This document shows positions 1-5,616 of a DNA stretch of 9,555 nucleotides, piece after piece (position 1 is the stretch's first letter; every line of letters starts with the position of its first letter). The stretch is from an uncultured Synergistales bacterium (GTDB lineage Bacteria > Synergistota > Synergistia > Synergistales > Aminobacteriaceae), in assembly GCA_905234205.1 (NCBI GenBank), contig CAJOGG010000052.1, forward strand, positions 1 through 9,555, written 5' to 3'. The translations under genes and the position numbers were made by a program. The notes beneath the pieces are model-generated. The model was not told where the DNA came from, did not search any database, and saw only the letters and a program-made list of their open reading frames with translations.

Positions 1-1
1 C

Positions 2-487
2 GTAGGGATTTTGGCATATTCCGACGGTGAGCCGCATAACACGATAACCCCAATCGCTAGACGTAAAGGCGAAATTTACGAGTTAGATCTAGTTTTGCGC
101 AACAACAGAACGAGCGAAGAGCACCCCTTAGGAATCTTCCACCCTCATGCAGAAGTTCATCACATCAAGAAAGAGAACATAGGCTTAATTGAAGTCATGG
201 GCTTGGCAGTTTTGCCAGCAAGATTGAAATCAGCTCTTGAGAGAATCGCAGCGGCTTGGAGCGACAATAAAGACTCTTTGCCTTCAGAGCTTGAGGCCCA
301 CGAAAAATGGTACAAAGGTTTGAGAGCAAAATACACGGGATTAACTGGCGACGAAAAAATAAAATCTATGTTGCGTGATGAAGTTGGACACGTTTTCGCA
401 CAAGTCTTGACCGACAGCGGAGTCTACAAGAGAGATTCAGAGGGCTTGGCCGGGTTTGATAGGTTCGCGGAAAAAGTTTTAGGGTAA
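2..487 (+). CDS. galT: UDP-glucose--hexose-1-phosphate uridylyltransferase (class II GalT), C-terminal part
   Basis: GalT exchanges UMP between UDP-glucose and galactose-1-phosphate in the cytoplasmic Leloir pathway. The visible part is the last ~160 residues of a protein that in this class is usually about 490-510 residues long. The frame is open to the left edge and reads VGILAYSDGEPHNTITPIAR, so the TTG at 11 is internal and the true start lies outside the window. Diagnostic class II segments follow: ELDLVLRNNRTSEEHPLG, FHPHAEVHHIKKENIGLIEV and MGLAVLPARL. This is the Firmicutes-type enzyme and not the E. coli-type one, whose catalytic region carries HPH in another context. The TAA stop is followed at once by the ATG of the xth remnant, so the two were probably cotranscribed and translationally coupled. 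Identification is firm; only the 5' end is missing. Confidence 0.94.
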   Translation, partial: VGILAYSDGEPHNTITPIARRKGEIYELDLVLRNNRTSEEHPLGIFHPHAEVHHIKKENIGLIEVMGLAVLPARLKSALERIAAAWSDNKDSLPSELEAHEKWYKGLRAKYTGLTGDEKIKSMLRDEVGHVFAQVLTDSGVYKRDSEGLAGFDRFAEKVLG

Positions 488-1227
488 ATGATAATAGCAA
501 CGTTTAATGTAAATTCAGTACGTACTCGCCTCCCAATCTTACAACGGTGGCTGAATGAAGTGAAGCCGGATTTATTGTTCATGCAGGAGACGAAGACTCA
601 AGATCAATTTTTCCCTGACGCAGCGTTCAATGAACTCGGCTATACATGCTTTTATCACGGAGAGAAAAGTTATAACGGTGTGGCCGCTCTCGTAAAGAAT
701 TGCATGAATGTAAATGTTACGTTTGGATTCAATGACGGCGAATTTGATACAAGAGTTTTGACCCTACGCTATGAAGATCTCGTTATCCTGAATACTTACG
801 TGCCTCAAGGAAAATCAATCGACCACCCTGACTTTATCGTGAAGAAGAAATTTTTTACGAAGGGGATAATTTATTCTTATGGCTAGGAGATCTCAACGTT
901 GCGCCGGAAGCTATTGACGTCAATCACCCCGAAAACAAGAAAGACAACGTTTGCTTCTGTGATGAAATTCGTAGCGTGTTTGCTGATACTCGTAAAGGAC
1001 TCGTTGACCTGTTGCGAAAGTTCGATAAGAATCCCAACGTTTATACATTCTATGATTATCGAGTGAAAGACGCTATAACGAAAAAATTAGGTTGGCGAAT
1101 TGATCACATGTTAGCTAACGAAAAACTTGCGGCCCTTGCTGTGGAATGTTACCCGGATATTCGGCCAAGAACTTGGGAGCGCCCTTCGGACCATTTGCCA
1201 TTAATCGGTGAATTTACCTTGCCTTAA
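488..1227 (+). pseudogene. xth: exodeoxyribonuclease III, frame-disrupted by an internal deletion
   Basis: Exonuclease III is a Mg-dependent AP endonuclease and 3'-5' exonuclease of base excision repair. The N-terminal piece (488-886) has FNVNS, MQETK with catalytic Glu34, and NTYVPQG. The C-terminal piece is in another frame from about 865 and stops at 1227. It gives LFLWLGDLNVAPE, DVNHPENKKDNVCFCDEI, VYTFYDYRVKDA, GWRIDHML and WERPSDHLPLIG, so every catalytic motif (E, Y, GDxN, D, SDH) is present but split over two frames. The switch is from frame 2 to frame 1 near 850-865. The gene spans only ~246 codons against ~250-268 for the family, and about a dozen residues are missing between KKKFF and GDNLFLW. 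The net loss is therefore 1 modulo 3 and not a single-base slip. ATG 488 directly follows the galT stop with no strong Shine-Dalgarno. It could be a true pseudogene or an assembly or population artefact. Confidence 0.88.
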
Positions 1228-1307
1228 ATCCAAGTTTACCCTCAATAATGTTGTCGCGAAAAATTTATATGCAGCTGACAAAACTATCTAGGAAAGGATT
1301 ACATAAC

Positions 1308-1751
1308 ATGCAACAATTACCAACATTAAGCGCTTTTCCAATAGGCAAACCCAACGACGCCTACGCACAATATTTTGACGGTCAAAGCTATCTCGCAATG
1401 CTATCAACCGAACAAGTATTCATAGCTAACGTAACTTTTGAGCCAGGCTGTAGAAATCATTGGCACATTCATCACTCAACCAAAGGCGGCGGACAAATTT
1501 TAATCTGCGTTTATGGCAATGGTTGGTATCAAGAATGGGGAAAGCCCGCACGTGCTCTCAAACCCGGGGACGTTGTCAACATTCCTGCTAACGTAAAACA
1601 CTGGCACGGTGCCGCAAAAGACTCCTGGTTCCAACATTTAGCCGTCGAAGTTGCTGGCGAGAACACGTCTAACGAATGGTGTGAAGCTGTCTCACAGAAA
1701 GACTACGAGAATCTATCAAGCACAAGCCTTGACCCGGAATTTTGCAGATAA
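1308..1751 (+). CDS. cupin-domain protein, running into the start of a CMD domain before a frame break
   Basis: This is a small cupin, a beta-barrel metal-binding fold. The residues NHWHIHH (51-56), GGQILICVYGNGWYQEWGKP and PGDVVNIPANVKHWHGAAKD give the two cupin motifs, with likely metal ligands His51, His53, Gln63 and His98 or His100. Such cupins commonly accompany carboxymuconolactone decarboxylases in gut anaerobes; the substrate is unknown. I place the start at ATG 1308 because AGGAAAGGA (1290-1298) sits 9 nt before it and homology begins there, although the frame is open from 1248. The cupin proper ends near YENL (residue 136). The last residues, SLDPEF, resemble the beginning of the CMD protein that continues in the next frame at ~1741, after which this frame stops at once (CR-stop). 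The original product was therefore probably a cupin-CMD fusion, or two genes joined by a deletion. Confidence 0.8.
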   Translation: MQQLPTLSAFPIGKPNDAYAQYFDGQSYLAMLSTEQVFIANVTFEPGCRNHWHIHHSTKGGGQILICVYGNGWYQEWGKPARALKPGDVVNIPANVKHWHGAAKDSWFQHLAVEVAGENTSNEWCEAVSQKDYENLSSTSLDPEFCR

Positions 1752-2385
1752 AGAAGTCATAAGCGAGTCAAAACTTGATCCACGTACACGTTACATGGCT
1801 ATACTTGCTGCGTTAATGGGCTGTCAAGGAATTGAAGAGTTCAAAATTATTTTGCCCAAGGCTCTTGACAATGGCGTTACAGCTTCCGAAATCAAGGAGA
1901 TAATCTATCAAGGCACGGCGTATCTTGGAATCGGTAGCACAAGAGAATTTCTGAAGGTTGCCAACGAAATTTTTACATCACTCGGAATTTCTCTCCCACT
2001 TCCTTCAGCGTCAACTACCACACCGGAAAATCGCATCGAACTCGGAAATCAAGCACAAGTTGAAATTTTTGGTCAAGGCATGAAAGGTTTTCAGGACTCA
2101 GGCCCACAAGAAACTAGGCACATAAATAAATGGCTCGCTGGAAATTGTTTCGGGGACTATTACACTCGCAAGGGATTAAATCTTCGTGAACGTGAGTTGA
2201 TTACATTCTGCTACATTGCTGCTCAAGGTGGTTGCGAACCTCAATTAACTGCGCACGCTAAAGGGAATATGAACATGGGCAACGACAAAGCGTTCTTGAT
2301 TGACGTTATTTCACAGTGCCTTCCGTATATCGGCTATCCTCGTAGCTTAAACGCTCTTCAATGTGTGAACAAGGCGGCGGAGTAA
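1726..2385 (+). pseudogene. carboxymuconolactone decarboxylase family protein lacking its own start
   Basis: Two CMD-like helical domains are visible, the first around DPRTRYMAILAALMGCQG and IYQGTAYLGIG, the second around CFGDYYTRKGLNLRERELIT, QGGCEPQLTAHAKGNMNMG and QCLPYIGYPRSLNAL. The family includes gamma-CMD and AhpD-like enzymes, but the substrate of this gut-anaerobe subgroup is not known to me. Family-like sequence starts at NFADKEVIS (about 1738). Upstream in the same frame, back to TTG 1651, the sequence is the shadow of the cupin gene, so a protein from 1651 would be artificial. TTG 1729 has no Shine-Dalgarno. The cupin frame carries the CMD-like stub SLDPEF just before the break, and some residues normally present between that stub and NFADKE appear missing. 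The jump from frame 0 to frame 1 implies a net loss of 2 modulo 3. The 3' end is intact and the next gene starts 3 nt later. Confidence 0.72.
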
Positions 2386-2388
2386 ATC

Positions 2389-3744
2389 ATGAGAGCTATA
2401 TTGATTCTTGTAACGTTGTTATTTTATGCGTCAAGTGCTTTTGCGGCCGATGATTTCGTTTTCGTGAAGGGCGGAAAATTCTTGATGGGGAGTCCTGCTT
2501 CAGAGAACTGGAGAAGCGACGACGAATTACAGCATGAAGTTACACTGAATGATTTCTATATTTCTCGTTACGAGGTTACACAGGCTGAATACGAATCGCT
2601 CATGCACGATAACCCTTCAACTTTTCCAGGCGCTAATAACCCGGTTGATAATGTTACGTGGCTTGAGGCTGTGAGATTTTGCAACGCTAAGAGCGAATCA
2701 GAAGGCTTACCTCCAGTTTACAAGATTGAGGGCAGCAAAGTTACTTGGGATTTATCGGCTGATGGTTACAGACTTCCAACGGAAGCAGAATGGGAATACG
2801 CGTGCCGCGCAGGAACTACAACGCCATTTAACCTTGAACACTCAATCGGGGCTGACGAGGCAAATTTTTACGGCCATTACCCGTATGAGATCGAGGAAAA
2901 TTATTTCTCACAACAGAAACTCTCAACTAAGCCAGGAATTTATCGCGCTGAAACAATAAAAGTAGGCTCATTCACTCCGAACAAACTTGGCCTTTATGAC
3001 ATGCACGGAAACGTAGGCGAATGGTGTTGGGATATTTACGCAGCTTACGACAAAAACGCTAGCACGAATCCAACTGGACCAACTACAGGCACAAGACGAG
3101 TCAACAGGGGCGGAGGTTGGAATGATTTTGCAAAGAACATGCGTTCAGCTTACAGGGCAGCCGCACCACAAGAACGTAAGCTCTATAACGTCGGCTTCAG
3201 ACTTGCAAGAGGCTCAATAGGCACGGGGTTAATCTCTTCACAAGCAACACAGCAAACTTCTCGTGAGGGTAAAAAAATTCTCATTGCCTATTTCACATGG
3301 AGCGGAAACACTCAAGGAATAGCCTACGAGATTCATAATCAAACTGGCGCAGATATTTTCGAGATCGTCCCCGAACCAGCGTATTCTGAGAATTACAACA
3401 GAGTTTTGCGCGAGGCTCAACGAGATCAACGTAGACAGGCACGACCTAAAATTAAATCACGCGTCAAAAATTTCGATGACTATGACATTATCATGCTTGG
3501 CTATCCGAACTGGTGGGCCTCAATCCCAATGCCTATAGCGTCATTTCTCGAGCAATACAACTTCGACGGGAAAATTATCATGCCTTTCTGTTCACATGGC
3601 GGCGGACGTTTCGGGCAAACTCTAACAGCTATCGCAAAACTTGCTCCAAAGGCTATAATCACTGAAGGCTTATCCGTTCATTATTCTGGCGGAGGAGCTC
3701 TAAAACGTGACGTAACAAAATGGTTGGAAGGTAATTTACGGTAA
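2389..3744 (+). CDS. exported SUMF1/FGE-fold protein fused to a flavodoxin domain
   Basis: The 451-residue product begins with a Sec signal peptide (hydrophobic 4-14, likely cleavage after AFA at 19, no lipobox Cys). Residues ~22-274 form a SUMF1 (formylglycine-generating-enzyme-like) domain: FVKGGKFLMGS, YEVTQAEYESLM, NPVDNVTWLEAVRFCN, YRLPTEAEWEYACRAGTTTPF, GLYDMHGNVGEWCWD, RVNRGGGWND and NVGFRLAR. After a polar linker (275-294), residues ~295-448 form a flavodoxin of the short gut type: KILIAYFTWSGNTQ (FMN phosphate loop), GADIFEIVPEPAYSENYN, YDIIMLGYPNWWASIPMPIASFLE and MPFCSHGGGRFGQ. The SUMF1 active-site cysteines expected after the GGxW motif are absent (NDFAKNMRSAYR), so sulfatase activation is unlikely. 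The gene lies 3 nt after the CMD stop with a GGCGGAG ribosome-binding site and is followed directly by ccdA, which fits an extracytoplasmic redox role. Length and order show a genuine single frame. Confidence 0.88.
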   Translation: MRAILILVTLLFYASSAFAADDFVFVKGGKFLMGSPASENWRSDDELQHEVTLNDFYISRYEVTQAEYESLMHDNPSTFPGANNPVDNVTWLEAVRFCNAKSESEGLPPVYKIEGSKVTWDLSADGYRLPTEAEWEYACRAGTTTPFNLEHSIGADEANFYGHYPYEIEENYFSQQKLSTKPGIYRAETIKVGSFTPNKLGLYDMHGNVGEWCWDIYAAYDKNASTNPTGPTTGTRRVNRGGGWNDFAKNMRSAYRAAAPQERKLYNVGFRLARGSIGTGLISSQATQQTSREGKKILIAYFTWSGNTQGIAYEIHNQTGADIFEIVPEPAYSENYNRVLREAQRDQRRQARPKIKSRVKNFDDYDIIMLGYPNWWASIPMPIASFLEQYNFDGKIIMPFCSHGGGRFGQTLTAIAKLAPKAIITEGLSVHYSGGGALKRDVTKWLEGNLR

Positions 3745-4413
3745 ATGTTAGGCAAAATTTTTGACATCATGTTTTCTTCGGGGTCCCTGCAATATGTGGG
3801 GGCCTTTTTCTGGGGAATAGCAAGCGTAATTTTGAGTCCCTGCGGAATTTCTATGTTGCCTCTTGTTATTGGCTACGTTGAGAACACTGACAACCCAACG
3901 CGTTCACGAGCATTCAAAGTTTCCTGTGCATTTTGTCTTGGGATAATATTCAACTTCATGCTTGTAGCGTTCATAATGTCAAGTCTAGGAGCATTATTGG
4001 GAGGCTATGAAAAATTATTGACGGTCCTTGTTGCTGTAGTGTTCATAGTTATGGGCTTGCACTTAGTCGGAATAATTCACGTGAAAATTTTAGGCCTCGA
4101 CTCCAGAATCAAAGGCACTGAATCACAAAATCTTCGTGGCGCAATAATCTTGGGAATATTGTCAGGACTCGCGGTCGGACCTTGCAATATAGCTTACGTG
4201 AGTCCTGTTTTATCGCTGGCAATGTCGAAAGCGTCTGTCATGATCGTGTTAGCTTATGCGCTTGGTTATTGTTGTGTGCTAATAGCGGCTGGAACGTTTG
4301 CGCAACTTTTCTCAAGCTACCTTCAAAGCGAACGAGGCGACAAAATTCTCAAAGTCGTGAACACAATCTGCGGACTTGGATTAATTGCCGGGGGAATATA
4401 TTGGCTGCTGTAA
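3745..4413 (+). CDS. ccdA: CcdA/DsbD-type transmembrane thiol-disulfide transporter
   Basis: CcdA proteins carry reducing equivalents from cytoplasmic thioredoxin across the membrane to extracytoplasmic thiol proteins. The 222-residue product is strongly hydrophobic with about six membrane segments (roughly 17-45, 55-82, 88-112, 130-155, 160-185, 203-222). It has the two family cysteines: LSPCGIS (Cys33) in the first helix and VGPCNIA (Cys147) in the fourth, both beside proline. Length matches short CcdA and not full DsbD. ATG 3745 follows the preceding TAA with no gap, and GGAAGG at 3726-3731 is rather far (13 nt), so coupling to the upstream gene is likely. The position after an exported flavodoxin fusion suggests a specific partner rather than cytochrome c maturation, for which no other gene is present. 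That partner assignment is inference. The stop lies 3 nt from the stop of the convergent acylphosphatase gene. Confidence 0.88.
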   Translation: MLGKIFDIMFSSGSLQYVGAFFWGIASVILSPCGISMLPLVIGYVENTDNPTRSRAFKVSCAFCLGIIFNFMLVAFIMSSLGALLGGYEKLLTVLVAVVFIVMGLHLVGIIHVKILGLDSRIKGTESQNLRGAIILGILSGLAVGPCNIAYVSPVLSLAMSKASVMIVLAYALGYCCVLIAAGTFAQLFSSYLQSERGDKILKVVNTICGLGLIAGGIYWLL

Positions 4414-4416
4414 CGT

Positions 4417-4713
4417 CTAGTATATGCTCCCGAAAAAAGTTTCTTCGTCTTGAACCCGTTCGTTGTAAAAGATTACTTGTCTCACTAATGCCATAGAAGG
4501 ACCACGCTTAACTTTCTGTTTCATCTCCTCAACAAGCTCCGGTTTACCTTGAAATACAATCTCGACCCGACCGTCCGGCAAATTCTCTACGCTACCGGTT
4601 AAGCCGAGTCTTTCTGCTTGTTCGCAAGCCCAATATCTATAGCCAACGTGTTGAACTCTTCCAGCAACAAGTGCGCGAACTCTCACAAAGTCGCTTTTAT
4701 CCTCGTAGCTCAT
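4417..4713 (-). CDS. acyP: acylphosphatase
   Basis: Acylphosphatase is a small cytosolic enzyme that hydrolyses carboxyl-phosphate bonds such as acetyl phosphate. The signature segment GRVQHVGYR contains the catalytic Arg, with His replacing the usual Gly of GRVQGVGFR, and GSVENLPDGRVEI contains the catalytic Asn. The C-terminus (RVQDEETFFGSIY) is slightly extended. I choose ATG 4713 (98 residues, MSYEDK...) over ATG 4722 (101 residues). ATG 4713 overlaps the glycosylase stop as ATGA and has GGAG about 10 nt upstream, whereas that same GGAG lies only 1 nt from ATG 4722. Translational coupling to the upstream glycosylase gene is therefore likely. There is no room for an intrinsic terminator between this gene and ccdA (3 nt between stops), so the two transcripts probably overlap. 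Confidence 0.92.
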   Translation of the reverse strand: MSYEDKSDFVRVRALVAGRVQHVGYRYWACEQAERLGLTGSVENLPDGRVEIVFQGKPELVEEMKQKVKRGPSMALVRQVIFYNERVQDEETFFGSIY

Positions 4714-5444
4714 TTTTTCCATACTCCAGCTTCAATTAATTGTCGTGCAGCAACTTCTCCCCAGTTAACATTGCTCTTAGGGGAGGCAGGACTCGGGTGA
4801 AGTATCTTTGCTATAGTTACATCAATATCCACAAGGGCGTCCAAGGCACGATCTTCAGCAAAGTTTCCAATTCCAACGACGTATTCAGGAGCCAGGACTG
4901 CGACAACTTTACTCAAGTAAGAGTCACAAATGTTGTACAAGATTTTGCGTTCAGCTTTCTTGAATTTATCGGGCGTGAAGTTCTTTACGTTGCCTTTCTT
5001 ATCCTTGGCCAAGAACAACAACGGGCAGTAATTCAACACAAAATTTTCAGCAAAGAATTTTTCCGCCGTCCCGTAACGTTTTTGGAACAACCCCCACAAT
5101 CTTTTGCCGCTAACTTCGCTTTTCTTGCAGTCAAGTCCATTTACCGGGTATTCTTCATGTTCATATTCTGGTCGAGTTATATTTATCTCACGTATGCCCA
5201 AAAAATCTTTCACGGCGTTCACCTCTCCAAAAGGCACTCCAGTTTGAGTCATGCCCCACGGCCCCGGATTCATTCCCAGAAATACTACGCGCTTCGTTCC
5301 TTCTGCATAACCCAAATATTTTTCAAATCCCTCCCATGCATATCTTAAAGGGTTATACACTCTTATGACTGGCTGCGGAAATTCTAATTGCTCCAATGCG
5401 TCACTAAGCTCTTTATAAAAATCTGCTATTCTAATTTTGTTCAT
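4710..5444 (-). CDS. single-strand-selective uracil-DNA glycosylase, SMUG1-like (family 3)
   Basis: The 244-residue protein removes uracil, and in this family also oxidised pyrimidines, from DNA, leaving an abasic site. It carries the two hallmark SMUG1 motifs: GMNPGPWGMTQTGVPFGE (57-74, catalytic-pocket Asn59) and HPSPASP (216-222, His216), plus NYCPL (138-142), which helps bind the base. These separate it from the Ung (GQDPYH) and MUG/TDG (GINPG) families. There is no signal or extra domain. ATG 5444 has no Shine-Dalgarno, but a TATACT -10 box ends 7 nt before it, suggesting a leaderless start. The gene is followed by acyP with an ATGA overlap. SMUG1-type enzymes are uncommon in bacteria but known, for example in Geobacter. 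With dcd nearby and recN next door, it makes a DNA-uracil and repair neighbourhood; the functional link is inference. Confidence 0.92.
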   Translation of the reverse strand: MNKIRIADFYKELSDALEQLEFPQPVIRVYNPLRYAWEGFEKYLGYAEGTKRVVFLGMNPGPWGMTQTGVPFGEVNAVKDFLGIREINITRPEYEHEEYPVNGLDCKKSEVSGKRLWGLFQKRYGTAEKFFAENFVLNYCPLLFLAKDKKGNVKNFTPDKFKKAERKILYNICDSYLSKVVAVLAPEYVVGIGNFAEDRALDALVDIDVTIAKILHPSPASPKSNVNWGEVAARQLIEAGVWKK

Positions 5445-5457
5445 GCTACATAGTATA
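5445..5457 (-). promoter_or_regulatory. -10 box of the glycosylase gene, likely leaderless start
   Basis: TATACT (5452-5457 read leftwards) ends exactly 7 nt before ATG 5444, so RNA would begin at or next to the start codon. There is no Shine-Dalgarno in between and no good -35. It overlaps the TATAAT of the opposite strand at 5454-5459. Inferred from spacing only. Confidence 0.5.
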
Positions 5458-5483
5458 ATTCATTCACAAACTACGTGAGGAGG
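5454..5483 (+). promoter_or_regulatory. promoter -10 and strong ribosome-binding site of the 42-codon ORF
   Basis: A perfect TATAAT (5454-5459) is followed by a ~20-nt leader and AGGAGG (5478-5483), 4 nt before a TTG start at 5488. No convincing -35 hexamer is present at 16-18 nt. The box overlaps the -10 of the divergent glycosylase gene. Confidence 0.5.
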
Positions 5484-5487
5484 AAAA

Positions 5488-5616
5488 TTGCTGTCCAGTT
5501 CATACTCCTATGTTGTTACGGGAGCTAAAACCATAGTTCACGCTGTTGAAGGGGTAAAGAAAGCTGCAGCGTCAATGATAAGGTTTATAGAGGAAAATTC
5601 TTTATCAGGAGAGTAA
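5488..5616 (+). CDS. small protein of 42 residues, unknown function
   Basis: The ORF starts at TTG 5488, 4 nt after a consensus AGGAGG, and stops with TAA at 5616. CTG 5491, at 7-nt spacing, is a less usual alternative. The product begins MLSSSYSYVVTGAKTIVHA and continues with an Ala/Lys-rich stretch (VEGVKKAAASMIRFIEE) that could form an amphipathic helix. There is no clear membrane span, signal peptide or cysteine, and I recognise no family. Support for it being real: a strong ribosome-binding site, a TATAAT 24 nt upstream of that site, bias toward ordinary codons, and its filling of the only open space between the divergent glycosylase gene and the convergent recN. Its last 12 nt overlap the 3' end of recN tail to tail. 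It could equally be a leader or decoy of chance origin; conservation would decide. Confidence 0.55.
   Translation: MLSSSYSYVVTGAKTIVHAVEGVKKAAASMIRFIEENSLSGE

Noticed and set aside
1228..1307. Possible promoter or operator before the cupin gene (TTGTC ... GACAA, 21 nt apart)
   Set aside because: The arms are only 5 bp, widely spaced, and no matching -10/-35 pair is found. Only the ribosome-binding site at 1290-1298 is convincing.
1651..1737. N-terminal extension of the CMD protein from TTG 1651
   Set aside because: These bases encode the conserved cupin C-terminus in the other frame, and the extension resembles no CMD protein.
4740..5348. 202-codon rightward ORF opposite the uracil-DNA glycosylase gene
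   Set aside because: The leftward frame carries clear SMUG1 motifs. The rightward peptide has no recognisable domain and no ribosome-binding site.
5475..5528. GTG-start ORF in the small-gene region
   Set aside because: It closes after 17 codons and its start lies on the Shine-Dalgarno region that serves the 42-codon ORF.
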